From Lysobacter sp. GX 14042 (lineage in GTDB: Bacteria > Pseudomonadota > Gammaproteobacteria > Xanthomonadales > Xanthomonadaceae), in assembly GCF_021390425.1 (NCBI RefSeq), contig NZ_JAJUWY010000004.1, positions 1 through 64,000 on the forward strand: DNA of 64,000 nucleotides, in the 5' to 3' direction. This document shows, piece after piece, positions 56,143-64,000 of the stretch (position 1 is its first letter; the number at the start of each line of letters is the position of its first letter). The translations under genes and the position numbers were made by a program. The notes below the pieces were generated by a model. The model did no database searches. It saw only the letters and a list, made by a program, of their open reading frames with translations, and was not told the origin of the DNA.

Positions 56143-57231
56143 ATTACAAGCGCACACGCACCCGCTTCCCTCTGCCTGCTGCGGCTGTCCGCCCTGGGCG
56201 ACGTGACCCACGTGGTGCCACTGGTGCGCACCCTGCGGTCGGCGTGGCCCGGCGTGCCGCTCACCTGGGTGATCGGCCGCGGCGAGCACCGCCTGCTGGA
56301 AGGGCTGGAAGGCGTCAGCTTCGTCGAATACGACAAGAAGTCCGGCCTGCGCGGCATGCTCGGGATCCGGCGGGAGCTGCAACGGGGCCACGGCCGCTTC
56401 GACGCGCTGCTGCAGATGCAGGTGGCCGGGCGGGCGAACCTGCTGTCGGCGTTCATCCCGGCCCGCACCCGCGTCGGCTACGACCGCGCGCGATCGAAGG
56501 ACGGGCACGGACTTTTCGTCGACACCCGGATCCCGGCGCGGCCCGGGCAACACGTGCTCGATGCGATCGGCAGCTTCTGCGAACCACTCGGGCTGCGCCA
56601 GCAGGCGGTGCGCTGGGACCTGCCGGTCCCTGCCGCGGCGCACGAATGGGCCGCGGCCCAGTGGGACGACGACGGCCGGCCGGTGCTGATGGTCTCGCCG
56701 TGCTCCAGCCACGTGCTGCGCAACTGGGAGCCGGCGCGCCATGCGGCACTCGCCAGCCATGCGCTGCGCCAGGGCTGGCGGGTGGTGCTGTGCGGGGGGC
56801 GCAGCGCGCTGGAGCGGCAAACCGCGGACGCCATCGTCGCCGCCACCGCCGGCCCGGTGCTGGACCTGGTCGGCAAGGACACCCTCAAGCAATTGCCCGC
56901 CCTGCTGGCCCGGGCCGACCTGCTGGTCACCCCCGACTCCGGGCCGATGCACATCGCCAATGCGATGGGGACCCGGGTGCTCGGCCTGCATGCGGCCAGC
57001 AACCCGGAACGCAGCGGACCGTACTCGGACCGCCGCTACTGCGTGGACCGCTACGACGAGGCGGCCAGGCGCTATCTGGGCCGCCCGGCGGCCGGGCTGC
57101 GCTGGGGCACCAAGATCGAGCGTCCGGGGGTGATGGACCTGGTGACAGTGGACGACGCGGTGGCCGCGTTCGAGCGCTACCGCGCCGACCACCCCGGTCG
57201 CGCTCAGGGCGAGGGAGCGCCGCTGGAATAG
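56143..57231 (+). CDS. Glycosyltransferase family 9 (heptosyltransferase-like)
   Basis: This GT9 protein has N-terminal [22 protein letters not shown], which matches the heptosyltransferase start, then [19 protein letters not shown] and the nucleotide-sugar site [21 protein letters not shown]. It probably adds a heptose or related sugar to the inner core of LPS. No ATG, GTG or TTG lies in frame before the conserved N-terminus. The first plausible start is ATT at 56143-56145, with GGAG seven bases upstream, which yields [14 protein letters not shown] in 362 residues. A GTG at 56203 would delete the conserved nucleotide-fold strand. It overlaps the DUF6165 gene tail-to-tail by 28 nt. Confidence 0.85.
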   Translation: MTSAHAPASLCLLRLSALGDVTHVVPLVRTLRSAWPGVPLTWVIGRGEHRLLEGLEGVSFVEYDKKSGLRGMLGIRRELQRGHGRFDALLQMQVAGRANLLSAFIPARTRVGYDRARSKDGHGLFVDTRIPARPGQHVLDAIGSFCEPLGLRQQAVRWDLPVPAAAHEWAAAQWDDDGRPVLMVSPCSSHVLRNWEPARHAALASHALRQGWRVVLCGGRSALERQTADAIVAATAGPVLDLVGKDTLKQLPALLARADLLVTPDSGPMHIANAMGTRVLGLHAASNPERSGPYSDRRYCVDRYDEAARRYLGRPAAGLRWGTKIERPGVMDLVTVDDAVAAFERYRADHPGRAQGEGAPLE

Positions 57232-57614
57232 TCCTGGTAGGACTTCTCCTCGACGTAGGCCGAACCCAGGGCCAGGTTGATCTCCTTCTTGATCCGCGCG
57301 CGCTCGTCGTTCTGGAAATAGACGCTGCGCGCCAGGCGCACGAACCCGTCGTCGAACGACTGCGCCTTCTCCTTCAGCCGGATTTCGTCCTCGATCTCCC
57401 ACAGGCGCTCGTTGACCGCCTTGAGCTCGGCACGCAGCCGGGCGACGTCGGTGCCGGCCGCCGGATGCGCCATCCAGGTCTTCTCCAATGCCGACAACTC
57501 CCGGCGCACGTTGGCGAGCCTGGCCTCGCCGGTCATCCGCTCGGACTTGATCTGCAGGATCGCGATCTTGTCCAGCAGTTCGCCGAACGATACGGGGGTG
57601 AGGATCTCGGACAT
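57204..57614 (-). CDS. DUF6165 family protein
   Basis: This 136-residue, highly charged, mainly helical protein starts SEILTPVSFGELLDKIAILQIKSERM and continues as a probable coiled coil (ELKAVNERLWEIEDEIRLKEKAQ, in parts). I recall it as a DUF6165-type protein found near LPS core genes in xanthomonads; function unknown. ATG 57612-57614. Its 3' end overlaps the GT9 gene on the opposite strand. Confidence 0.7.
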   Translation of the reverse strand: MSEILTPVSFGELLDKIAILQIKSERMTGEARLANVRRELSALEKTWMAHPAAGTDVARLRAELKAVNERLWEIEDEIRLKEKAQSFDDGFVRLARSVYFQNDERARIKKEINLALGSAYVEEKSYQDYSSGAPSP

Positions 57615-57759
57615 CGGGCAGGCCGGTTGCGGAAAGGGAGGCCAGTGTAATCGGCGATGCCCGGCGGGCCAGCGCACGCGGCCGCCGCTTGTCGGCAACC
57701 GCGCTGGACCGTATCATTACGCGCCCGCCGCGCCCGGTTCTGCGCGACGCGGCCCGCCT

Positions 57760-57850
57760 GGAGAGGTGGCAGAGTGGTTGAATGTACCTGACTCGAAATC
57801 AGGCAGGCGTTTATAGCGCCTCGGGGGTTCGAATCCCCCCCTCTCCGCCA
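57760..57850 (+). tRNA. tRNA-Ser (anticodon CGA)
   Basis: This is a 91-base class II tRNA with GGAGAGG/CCTCTCC acceptor, D-arm GGCAGAGTGGTTGAATG, an anticodon arm whose loop reads CTCGAAA (CGA, serine), a long variable arm, GGTTCGAATCC and CCA. Confidence 0.95.
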
Positions 57851-57864
57851 GATTCGCAGTCCAT

Positions 57865-57898
57865 CGACGATCCCGGCCCGGCGCCGGGATCGTCGTTT
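57865..57898 (+). terminator. Hairpin terminator after tRNA-Ser(CGA)
   Basis: CGACGATCCCGGC pairs with GCCGGGATCGTCG; a short T-run follows. It lies 15 bases after the tRNA. Confidence 0.7.
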
Positions 57899-57987
57899 GC
57901 GCTGCTTGTACGATGGCCCCGCGGCATCGATGATTGCGTTGATGTCGCCAACGAGCCTGGCGCCGCGTCGGCCACACCTGCCCACCC

Positions 57988-58692
57988 ATGATCGAATTCG
58001 GACACCTGACCCACGTCGGCCTGCGCCGGGAGCTCAACGAGGACAGCTATTACGGCGACAGCGAGCTCGGGCTCTGGCTGGTTGCCGACGGCATGGGCGG
58101 GCACGACTACGGCGAGGTCGCCAGTGCCCTGGCGCGGGAGGCGATCGTCCGCGAGGTCCGCTCCGGCACCACGCTGGCGCAGGCCGTGCGCATCGCCGAC
58201 GAGGAGATCATCCGCACTTCGCGCACCCGCCGCGACGCCCTGCCGATGGGTACCACGGTGGTGGCCGCACGGGTGGCGGGACGGCGCTTCGAGGTCGCCT
58301 GGGTCGGCGACAGCCGGATCTACCTGTGGCGCGACGGCCAGCTCGCGCAGCTGTCGCAGGACCACAGCTACGTGCAGGAGCTGGTCGCCAGCGGCGCGAT
58401 CAGCCACGAGCAGGCGCGCAGCCATCCACAGCGCAACGTGGTCACCCAGGCGCTCGGGGTCACCGACCCGCGCCAGCTCAACGTCGAGACCATGACCGGC
58501 GAGCTGCGCCCGGGCATGCAGTTGCTGCTGTGCAGCGACGGGTTGACCGAGGAGGTCGGCGATGCCGAGATCGCCCGGGTGCTGGGCCTGGGCGACTGCA
58601 GCGCACAGGAATGCGTGGACACGCTGGTGGCGGCCGCGCTCGATGGCGGCGGCTCGGACAACATCACCGTGGTGCTGGTGCGCAACCACTGA
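57988..58692 (+). CDS. PP2C-type serine/threonine phosphatase
   Basis: This 234-residue PPM/PP2C phosphatase has motifs LNEDSYY, LVADGMGGHDYGE, VGDSRIYLWR, CSDGLTEEV and GSDNITVVLV, including all metal-binding Asp residues. PrpC/Stp1-like proteins dephosphorylate Ser/Thr or FHA-linked substrates, often beside a Hanks-type kinase or type VI secretion genes. Neither is adjacent here. It follows tRNA-Ser by about 140 bases and converges on dnaQ. Confidence 0.93.
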   Translation: MIEFGHLTHVGLRRELNEDSYYGDSELGLWLVADGMGGHDYGEVASALAREAIVREVRSGTTLAQAVRIADEEIIRTSRTRRDALPMGTTVVAARVAGRRFEVAWVGDSRIYLWRDGQLAQLSQDHSYVQELVASGAISHEQARSHPQRNVVTQALGVTDPRQLNVETMTGELRPGMQLLLCSDGLTEEVGDAEIARVLGLGDCSAQECVDTLVAAALDGGGSDNITVVLVRNH

Positions 58693-58704
58693 GCCCGCGC
58701 AGGC

Positions 58705-59439
58705 TCAGGCCGGCAGCGCCTCCCTGTCCCCGAGGGCCGCCGGGGCCGCCCGGTCCCATACCGCCTGCCCCGCCTTCCTGCGCAACGCGTCCAGGCGGGC
58801 TTCGTGTGCCGCCAGCTCCGCCGCCTGCACGGTGACCCGCGGCCGCGGCAGGGTGGCGTCGTAGTGCACCAGGGAGGCCCCCGCCCCGGCGCTGTCGGCC
58901 GAGCCGAAGCCGATCTCCTCCTGCCCCGAGGTCAGCCCGATGTAGACCTCGGCCAGCAGCTGCGCGTCCAGCAGCGCGCCGTGCAGCTGGCGGTGGGTGT
59001 TGTCGACACCCAGCCGCCGGCACAGTGCATCCAGCGAGTTGCGCTGGCCCGGGTAGCGCTGGCGCGCCAGCAGCAGCGAGTCCTCGACCCGGCAACGATC
59101 GGCCAGGCAGCCATAGGTGGTGCCGGCCAGGCGCAGCTCGTTGTCGAGGAAGCCGACGTCGAACGCGGCGTTGTGGATCACCAGCTCGGCGCCGTCGATG
59201 AATTCCAGGAACTCGTCGACGATCTCCGCGAAGCGCGGCTTGTCGGCGAGGAACTCCAGGGTCAGCCCGGTGACTTCCTGCGCGCCCTGCTCGAAGGCGC
59301 AGTCGGGATTGAGGTAGCGGTGGAAGGTCCGCCCGGTCGGTCGCCGTTCGACGAACTCGACGCAGCCGATCTCCACCACCCGGTTGCCGCGCTCCCAGCT
59401 CAGGCCGGTGGTTTCGGTATCGAGGATCACTTGCCGCAT
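58705..59439 (-). CDS. dnaQ: DNA polymerase III epsilon subunit (proofreading exonuclease)
   Basis: This 244-residue DEDDh exonuclease has LDTETTGLSW (Exo I), VIHNAAFDVGFLDNEL (Exo II) and the HRQLHGALLDAQLLAEVY (Exo III) region, followed by a C-terminal tail that binds the polymerase alpha subunit. It removes mismatched 3' ends. It lies 17 bases after rnhA, the usual rnhA-dnaQ pairing, here on the same strand. Confidence 0.95.
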   Translation of the reverse strand: MRQVILDTETTGLSWERGNRVVEIGCVEFVERRPTGRTFHRYLNPDCAFEQGAQEVTGLTLEFLADKPRFAEIVDEFLEFIDGAELVIHNAAFDVGFLDNELRLAGTTYGCLADRCRVEDSLLLARQRYPGQRNSLDALCRRLGVDNTHRQLHGALLDAQLLAEVYIGLTSGQEEIGFGSADSAGAGASLVHYDATLPRPRVTVQAAELAAHEARLDALRRKAGQAVWDRAAPAALGDREALPA

Positions 59440-59456
59440 GCGCGCATTCTACCGGC

Positions 59457-59918
59457 TCAGGCGGGGGCGCCGGCGCGCTGGGCACGCGCCTGGTCACGGG
59501 CCAGCACGTCGACCCGTTCGTTGTCGGGGTCGCCGGAGTGGCCCTTGACCCAGCGCCAGTCGACCTGGTGGCGCGCCGCCGCCGCGTGCAGGCGTTCCCA
59601 CAGGTCGCGGTTCTTGACCGCGGCCCCGCCGGAGGTCTTCCAGCCCTTGCGCAGCCAGCCGGCCATCCACTGGGTGATCCCCTGGCGCACGTACTGGGAG
59701 TCAGTATGCAGGACCACCTGGCAGGGCTCGCGCAACACCTCGAGGGCGGCGATGGCGGCCATCAGCTCCATCCGGTTGTTGGTGGTCTGCGGCTCACCAC
59801 CGGCCAGCTCGCGCTCGTGGCCGCGGTAACGCAGGAGGGCGGCCCAGCCGCCGGGACCGGGGTTGCCCAGGCAGGCACCGTCGGTATGGATCTGGACTTG
59901 TCTGGATGCTTCGCTCAT
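59457..59918 (-). CDS. rnhA: Ribonuclease HI
   Basis: This 153-residue RNase HI has catalytic residues in [15 protein letters not shown] (Asp), [10 protein letters not shown] (Glu), LHTDSQYV (Asp) and NERVDVLA (Asp). It degrades RNA in RNA-DNA hybrids. ATG 59916-59918 is the family start and lies 7 bases after the methyltransferase gene stop. Confidence 0.95.
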   Translation of the reverse strand: MSEASRQVQIHTDGACLGNPGPGGWAALLRYRGHERELAGGEPQTTNNRMELMAAIAALEVLREPCQVVLHTDSQYVRQGITQWMAGWLRKGWKTSGGAAVKNRDLWERLHAAAARHQVDWRWVKGHSGDPDNERVDVLARDQARAQRAGAPA

Positions 59919-59925
59919 CGGTGCA

Positions 59926-60654
59926 TTATCGACGAGCGGCGGCCCCGCCGGCCTGCCCCGAGGCATGACCGGCAACCGGCACCGCCGCCGGTCGCCAGCG
60001 CAGCACCCGGCGTCCTCCCGAGAGTACCCCGGCCTGCATCCGCTTGGTGACGGTCATTGCCAGGCCGGCGCGCAGCAGGTCGAGCGCGCCGATGCCGGCG
60101 GCGCCCGGCCGGGCATGCCATGTCGGGCCCAGCCACTGCAGCTGCACGGCGCCCGCGGGCAGTCCTGCGCGGCGCAGGCGCGACTGCCAGCCACCCGGGG
60201 TCCGCGCCTGCAGGCCGGTACCGGCCCAGCGCATCCGGTACGGCGCCCACGGATTGAGCGCCGCCAGCCAGAGCGTGCCACCCGGCGCCAGGACCCGCGC
60301 GCACTCCTCCAGCAGGCCACCGGGATCGTCGTCCCCGTCGAGCACGTGCTGCAGCAGCACCGCCCCCAGCGATTCGCTGGCGATCGGCAACGGCAGGCCA
60401 CAGCGCACGGCGCCACGCCACTGCTGCCCGTCCGGTCGCAACAACAGGCCGCGTGAGCCTGCGGGCGCCACTGCGGCCGGGATCCCGAGCCAGGCCCACG
60501 GCAGCGCCGGGCAGCCGGCCAGGACCCGCCGGACGGCCTCGGCCTCGCTGCGCAGCAGGGCCTGCCCGGCCTCGCCATCGAACCAGTCGGGCGCGCGCGG
60601 AGCGCCGGATGGCGGCGGGGTGGCGCCTTGACGTCGGGGGAGCAGCAGGGGCAT
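59926..60654 (-). CDS. SAM-dependent methyltransferase-like protein
   Basis: This 242-residue class I methyltransferase-like protein has [18 protein letters not shown] and [23 protein letters not shown], typical of motifs II-III of UbiE-like enzymes. The glycine-rich SAM-binding motif I is weak or missing ([14 protein letters not shown] in its place), so activity is uncertain. It is the usual gene before rnhA in gammaproteobacteria. Substrate unknown. Confidence 0.72.
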   Translation of the reverse strand: MPLLLPRRQGATPPPSGAPRAPDWFDGEAGQALLRSEAEAVRRVLAGCPALPWAWLGIPAAVAPAGSRGLLLRPDGQQWRGAVRCGLPLPIASESLGAVLLQHVLDGDDDPGGLLEECARVLAPGGTLWLAALNPWAPYRMRWAGTGLQARTPGGWQSRLRRAGLPAGAVQLQWLGPTWHARPGAAGIGALDLLRAGLAMTVTKRMQAGVLSGGRRVLRWRPAAVPVAGHASGQAGGAAARR

Positions 60655-60752
60655 GGTCGCGGGCTTGCGGTGCCGGGAGAAGGACGTCCCGATTCTGCGC
60701 CACCCCGTCATCGACGGCTACCGCGCCGGCACGCCGCAGACCAGGAGGCACC

Positions 60753-61523
60753 ATGCAGCTGCATCCCCTGCCCGCGTTCGACGACAACTACATCTGGGTG
60801 CTCCAGGCCGGGGGCCAGACCCTGCTGGTGGATCCGGGCGAGGCCGGTCCGGTGTTCGCCGCCGCGGCCGAAGGCCTGCGCCCGGACGCGGTACTGCTCA
60901 CCCACCACCACCACGACCATGTCGGCGGGGTGCCGGACCTGCTGGAACGCTGGCCGCGGCTCGAGGTGATCGCTCCGGCCGACCCGCGCATCGCCCACGC
61001 CACGCGCCGGGTGGCCGAAGGCGAAGTGGTCGGGCTCTGCGGGCAGGCCTTCCACGTGCTGGAAGTGCCCGGCCATACCCGCAGCCACATCGCGTTCCAC
61101 GGCCCCGCGGAAGGCGGGGTGCTGTTCAGTGGCGACACCTTGTTCAGCCTGGGTTGCGGCCGTCTCTTCGAGGGTAGCGCGGCCCAGATGCACCACTCGC
61201 TCATGCGGCTGGCCGCGCTGCCCGGCTCCACCCGGGTGTGCTGCGGCCACGAGTACACCCTGGCCAATGCCGCCTTCGCCCGTGCCGTCGAGCCGGGCAA
61301 CCCGGCCCTGGCCCGGCGCACCGAGGAAGCCCACGCCATGCGCAATGCCCAACGCCCCACCCTGCCGGCACTGCTGTCGGATGAACTGGCCTGCAATCCA
61401 TTCCTGCGCTGCGACCGGCCAGGGGTGATCGAGGCCGCGGCACGCCATGCCGGACGCGAGCCACGGGACGCCCCCGACACCCTGGCGATCCTGCGGGCGT
61501 GGAAGGATGGATTCCGCGCATGA
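60753..61523 (+). CDS. gloB: Hydroxyacylglutathione hydrolase (glyoxalase II)
   Basis: This 256-residue MBL-fold enzyme has the di-metal motif LLTHHHHDHVGG, VPGHTRSHIAF, FSGDTLFSLGCGR and CCGHEYT. It hydrolyses S-lactoylglutathione to lactate and glutathione, the second step of methylglyoxal detoxification. ATG 60753 has AGGAGGCA upstream. It is divergent from the methyltransferase gene and overlaps the next gene by 4 nt. Confidence 0.95.
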   Translation: MQLHPLPAFDDNYIWVLQAGGQTLLVDPGEAGPVFAAAAEGLRPDAVLLTHHHHDHVGGVPDLLERWPRLEVIAPADPRIAHATRRVAEGEVVGLCGQAFHVLEVPGHTRSHIAFHGPAEGGVLFSGDTLFSLGCGRLFEGSAAQMHHSLMRLAALPGSTRVCCGHEYTLANAAFARAVEPGNPALARRTEEAHAMRNAQRPTLPALLSDELACNPFLRCDRPGVIEAAARHAGREPRDAPDTLAILRAWKDGFRA

Positions 61524-62467
61524 GGTGGCGCAGCGGCGTTGCCGGCCTTGGCCTGGCCCTGGTGATGGCGGTGGCGTCCGGTGCCGCACCGGCGTCGGAG
61601 CCCGCCACGAGCGGCATCGACACCCGCAGCGGCCTGTCGATCTACGAGAACTTCCGTGCCGGCCTGGCCGACCCGGCCTGCCCGGCCGATGCCAGCCAGC
61701 GCTGGCAGGCGCATTTCGCCACCACCCCCGGCCAGCTCGCAACCGGGCCGGAGGACTCGCTGGCCCTGTTCGGCTACGTGGTCGACGCGGTCCGCGCCGC
61801 GCACCTGCCCACCGAGTACGCACTGATCCCGTTCATCGAGAGCGGATACCGCGCCGATGCGCGCAGCCCCTCGGGCCCGGCCGGGTTGTGGCAGATGATC
61901 ACGGTCACCGCCCGCAACCACAAGGTGCCGATCCGCGCCGGCTATGACGGCCGGCTCTCGCCGGTGGACTCCACGCGCGCGGCGGTGCGCTACCTCAAGA
62001 CCCTGCACGGCATGTTCGCCGGTGACTGGCGCCTGGCGGCGATGGCCTACAACGCCGGCGAGCACCGGATGCTCGGCGTGCTGCGCCGCAACGGGCAGCA
62101 GGCGCGCGACGTGCGCCTGGACGAGCTGGAAGGCGTGCCGCGCATGAGCCGGGCCTATGTCTCCAAGCTCCAGGCACTGACCTGCGTGATGCTGGAGGCC
62201 CACGACGCCGCCAACTGGCAGGCGGCCATGGACCGGCCGGTGCCGCGGCTGCAGGCGATCGAACTGCCCGGGGACGTGGAGCGGGTGCGCGAGTGGGCCA
62301 GCCAGCATGGCCAGGATGCGGCGGGCCTGCGGCGGCTCAACCCGGCCCATGTCGATGGCCGGATCGCGCGCGCTGCCGGGCAGCCCGCCCGCTTGCTGGT
62401 CGCCGCCCCGGCGGCGCCCCAGGGCACGGCCGTCAGCCCCGCCGGGGCCGCTGGCGGCTCCCGCTGA
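61520..62467 (+). CDS. Lytic murein transglycosylase (SLT domain)
   Basis: This 315-residue protein has a signal peptide (about 1-30, ending near GAAPASE). The SLT catalytic domain includes the Glu in [33 protein letters not shown] and MAYNAGEHR. The C-terminal half has no LysM repeats, so it is shorter than MltD. It cleaves peptidoglycan to 1,6-anhydromuropeptides. It is coupled to gloB by ATGA overlap; gloB-mltD pairing is common. Confidence 0.88.
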   Translation: MRWRSGVAGLGLALVMAVASGAAPASEPATSGIDTRSGLSIYENFRAGLADPACPADASQRWQAHFATTPGQLATGPEDSLALFGYVVDAVRAAHLPTEYALIPFIESGYRADARSPSGPAGLWQMITVTARNHKVPIRAGYDGRLSPVDSTRAAVRYLKTLHGMFAGDWRLAAMAYNAGEHRMLGVLRRNGQQARDVRLDELEGVPRMSRAYVSKLQALTCVMLEAHDAANWQAAMDRPVPRLQAIELPGDVERVREWASQHGQDAAGLRRLNPAHVDGRIARAAGQPARLLVAAPAAPQGTAVSPAGAAGGSR

Positions 62468-62543
62468 GCCGCACGCCGGGTACCCGGCTAAACTAGGCGA
62501 TTGCGCGGCCATGCCGGCCGCGGATGGACACCGAGGAGCATCC

Positions 62544-63341
62544 ATGGGTTTCCTGCAAGGCAAGCGTGCACTCATCACCGGCATCGCCAGCGACCGCTCG
62601 ATCGCCAGCGGCATCGCCGAGGCGATGCACCGCCAGGGCGCGGAGCTGGCGTTCACCTACCTCAACGACAAGATGCGCCCGCGGGTGGAGAAGGCCGCAG
62701 CGGCCTTCGGCAGCGACATCGTGCTGCCGCTGGACGTGACCAGCGACGAGCAGATCGGTGACTGCTTCGAGCAGCTGGGCAAGCGCTGGGACGGCGGCTT
62801 CGACATCCTCGTCCACGCGATCGCCTTCGCTCCGCGCGAGGCGATCGAGGGCGAGTTCCTCGACGGGCTGACCCGCGAGAACTGGAACACCGCCCATGAG
62901 GTTTCGGCCTACTCGCTGGCCGCGCTGGCCAAGGCCGCGCGCCCGCTGATGGCCGGCCGCAACGGCTCGATCCTGACCCTGAGCTACCTCGGCGCGGTCC
63001 GGGCGTTGCAGAACTACAACGTGATGGGCGTGGCCAAGGCGAGCCTGGAAGCCACCGTGCGTTACCTGGCGCTGAACCTCGGCCCGGAAGGCACCCGCGT
63101 CAATGCGATCTCGGCCGGCCCGATCAAGACCCTCTCGGCGGCCGGCATCGCCAACTTCCGCAAGATGCTGGGCCACTTCGAGTCGCACGCGCCGCTGCGC
63201 CGGACCGTGACCATCGAGGATGTCGGCAACACCGCCGCGTTCCTGTGCTCGGACCTGGCCTCGGGCATCACCGGCGAGGTGACCTACGTCGATTCGGGCT
63301 ACAACATCCTGGGCATGAGCGGCGTCGGCAGCGAAGACTGA
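62544..63341 (+). CDS. fabI: Enoyl-ACP reductase (FabI)
   Basis: This 265-residue SDR-type enoyl reductase has [16 protein letters not shown] (FabI-specific NAD loop), [11 protein letters not shown] and the Tyr-x6-Lys catalytic pair in [13 protein letters not shown]. It reduces trans-2-enoyl-ACP, the last step of each elongation cycle. It starts at ATG 62544 and is followed by a strong terminator. Other fab genes lie in the cluster at 28-34 kb. Confidence 0.96.
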   Translation: MGFLQGKRALITGIASDRSIASGIAEAMHRQGAELAFTYLNDKMRPRVEKAAAAFGSDIVLPLDVTSDEQIGDCFEQLGKRWDGGFDILVHAIAFAPREAIEGEFLDGLTRENWNTAHEVSAYSLAALAKAARPLMAGRNGSILTLSYLGAVRALQNYNVMGVAKASLEATVRYLALNLGPEGTRVNAISAGPIKTLSAAGIANFRKMLGHFESHAPLRRTVTIEDVGNTAAFLCSDLASGITGEVTYVDSGYNILGMSGVGSED

Positions 63342-63358
63342 CCCCCCCTGCACCCACG

Positions 63359-63386
63359 AAAAAGCCCGGCCAGGAGCCGGGCTTTT
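63359..63386. terminator. Bidirectional terminator between fabI and ppiD
   Basis: AAAAAGCCCGGC/GCCGGGCTTTTT perfect hairpin with T-runs in both directions, between two convergent genes. Confidence 0.93.
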
Positions 63387-63414
63387 TCATGCCGGTGGCC
63401 GGGACGGCCGCCGG

Positions 63415-64000
63415 TCACAGGTTCTGTTCGAACACCTCGATCTTGAACCGCGAGCGCAGTGTTTCGACCAGTGCCTGCACATCGTCGATGCCCACGGCCT
63501 GGACCAGTTGGCTGCGCAGGATCTCGGCCTGCTCCGCGGGCACGCTGCCGGCGTCGCCCGGGGTCACCGCATCGACCGTGAACAGCACGATGCCGCCGTC
63601 GTCGAGCACCTGATGGCCGCTGGACAGGGTGTCCTCGGCAGGCGCCGGGGCGGCAAAGATCGCTTCCGACACACCCGGTGCGACCAGCGGGGCGCCACGC
63701 GGCACCTGCGGCACCGATTGCGGGGCGTCCAGGCCCTCGGCCTCGGCCAGCAGCGCAAGGCTGCCCGCCGCGGCGATGCCGGACTCCAGCTCGCGGGCCC
63801 GTTCGCTGGCGGCGTCGTGCAGGCGGCGGGCACGGACGGCCGCCTCCACCTGTCCGCGCACCTCGGCCAGCGGGTGTGGCTGCTCGGGATTGTGCCCGGT
63901 CACCCGCAGCCAGGCATTGCGCCCGGCGCCCAGGCTGATCGGGTCGCTGATCATCCGGTCCTCGATCTGGGCCTCGGAGAACGCGGCGCGGCGGATCGCC
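63415..64000 (-). CDS. ppiD: PpiD-like periplasmic chaperone, C-terminal part
   Basis: This frame is open through the right edge, so the N-terminus is outside. About 195 C-terminal residues are present, matching the PpiD/SurA-like C-terminal region (AFSEAQIEDRMISDPISLG, GHQVLDDGGIVLFTVDAV, ending in a basic-acidic RFKIEVFEQNL). PpiD is an inner-membrane-anchored folding helper for exported proteins. The PPIase core is off the window, so the call rests on the tail and is moderate. Confidence 0.72.
   Translation of the reverse strand, partial: AIRRAAFSEAQIEDRMISDPISLGAGRNAWLRVTGHNPEQPHPLAEVRGQVEAAVRARRLHDAASERARELESGIAAAGSLALLAEAEGLDAPQSVPQVPRGAPLVAPGVSEAIFAAPAPAEDTLSSGHQVLDDGGIVLFTVDAVTPGDAGSVPAEQAEILRSQLVQAVGIDDVQALVETLRSRFKIEVFEQNL

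Noticed and set aside
45788-57850. The two tRNA-Ser genes as the attachment site of the left-end element
   Set aside because: Both tRNAs are far from the element and intact, and nothing beside them looks integrated. The element junction is in aidB.

Overview
The window is a stretch of high-GC gammaproteobacterial chromosome, best matched to the Xanthomonadaceae (a Lysobacter/Luteimonas-like organism). The grounds are conserved gene order: rpoE-rseA-mucD-lepA-lepB-DUF4845-rnc-era-recO on one strand without rseB; a yceD-rpmF-fabH-fabD-fabG-acpP-fabF-pabB-pabC-mltG-tmk-holB-pilZ run without plsX; Kdo kinase (kdkA); and the nagZ-hpt-mtiP purine salvage trio. The taxonomic call rests on remembered gene order and protein style, not on a search.

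Layout. Positions 1-2771 hold the end of a mobile element of visibly lower GC: an intact tyrosine recombinase overlapping a second, catalytically degenerate recombinase-like gene that runs off the left edge. The element sits inside aidB, which survives only as its first 192 codons and breaks at the conserved TEKQG motif. From 3.4 to 12.4 kb are housekeeping genes: cold shock protein, mtiP-hpt-nagZ, a CYTH protein, rlmD, a YdbL/YdbH-type envelope pair and a receiver-HPt protein. From 11.6 to 20.9 kb is the sigma-E/lepA/era operon, with a 0.5-kb palindromic repeat element between rnc and era. fadB-like is at 21-23 kb, and 23.1-34.7 kb is the long fatty acid/folate/DNA replication run. Then come maf, a GT39 membrane transferase, a MoxR-DUF58-transglutaminase-slp operon, recR-ybaB-dnaX (dnaX carries a 17-copy hexanucleotide repeat), tRNA-Ser(GGA), a GGDEF cyclase, a four-gene RND efflux operon ending in its own TetR regulator, the 4.5S RNA, a hemerythrin-like protein, kdkA, a heptosyltransferase-like GT9 gene that seems to start with ATT, tRNA-Ser(CGA), a PP2C phosphatase, dnaQ, rnhA, gloB, a lytic transglycosylase, fabI and the 3' part of ppiD.

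How it works together. Most of the window is core physiology: envelope stress response and secretion (RpoE/RseA/MucD, LepB), translation and ribosome biogenesis (LepA, Era, RNase III, RlmD, L32, YceD), fatty acid synthesis at several steps (FabH/D/G/F/I, AcpP), replication clamp loader and proofreading (DnaX, HolB, DnaQ), recombination (RecO, RecR), LPS core synthesis (KdkA, GT9) and peptidoglycan turnover (NagZ, MltG, SLT). Accessory content is confined to the left end. The most likely undescribed system is whatever cargo the two-recombinase element carries, which lies beyond position 1.
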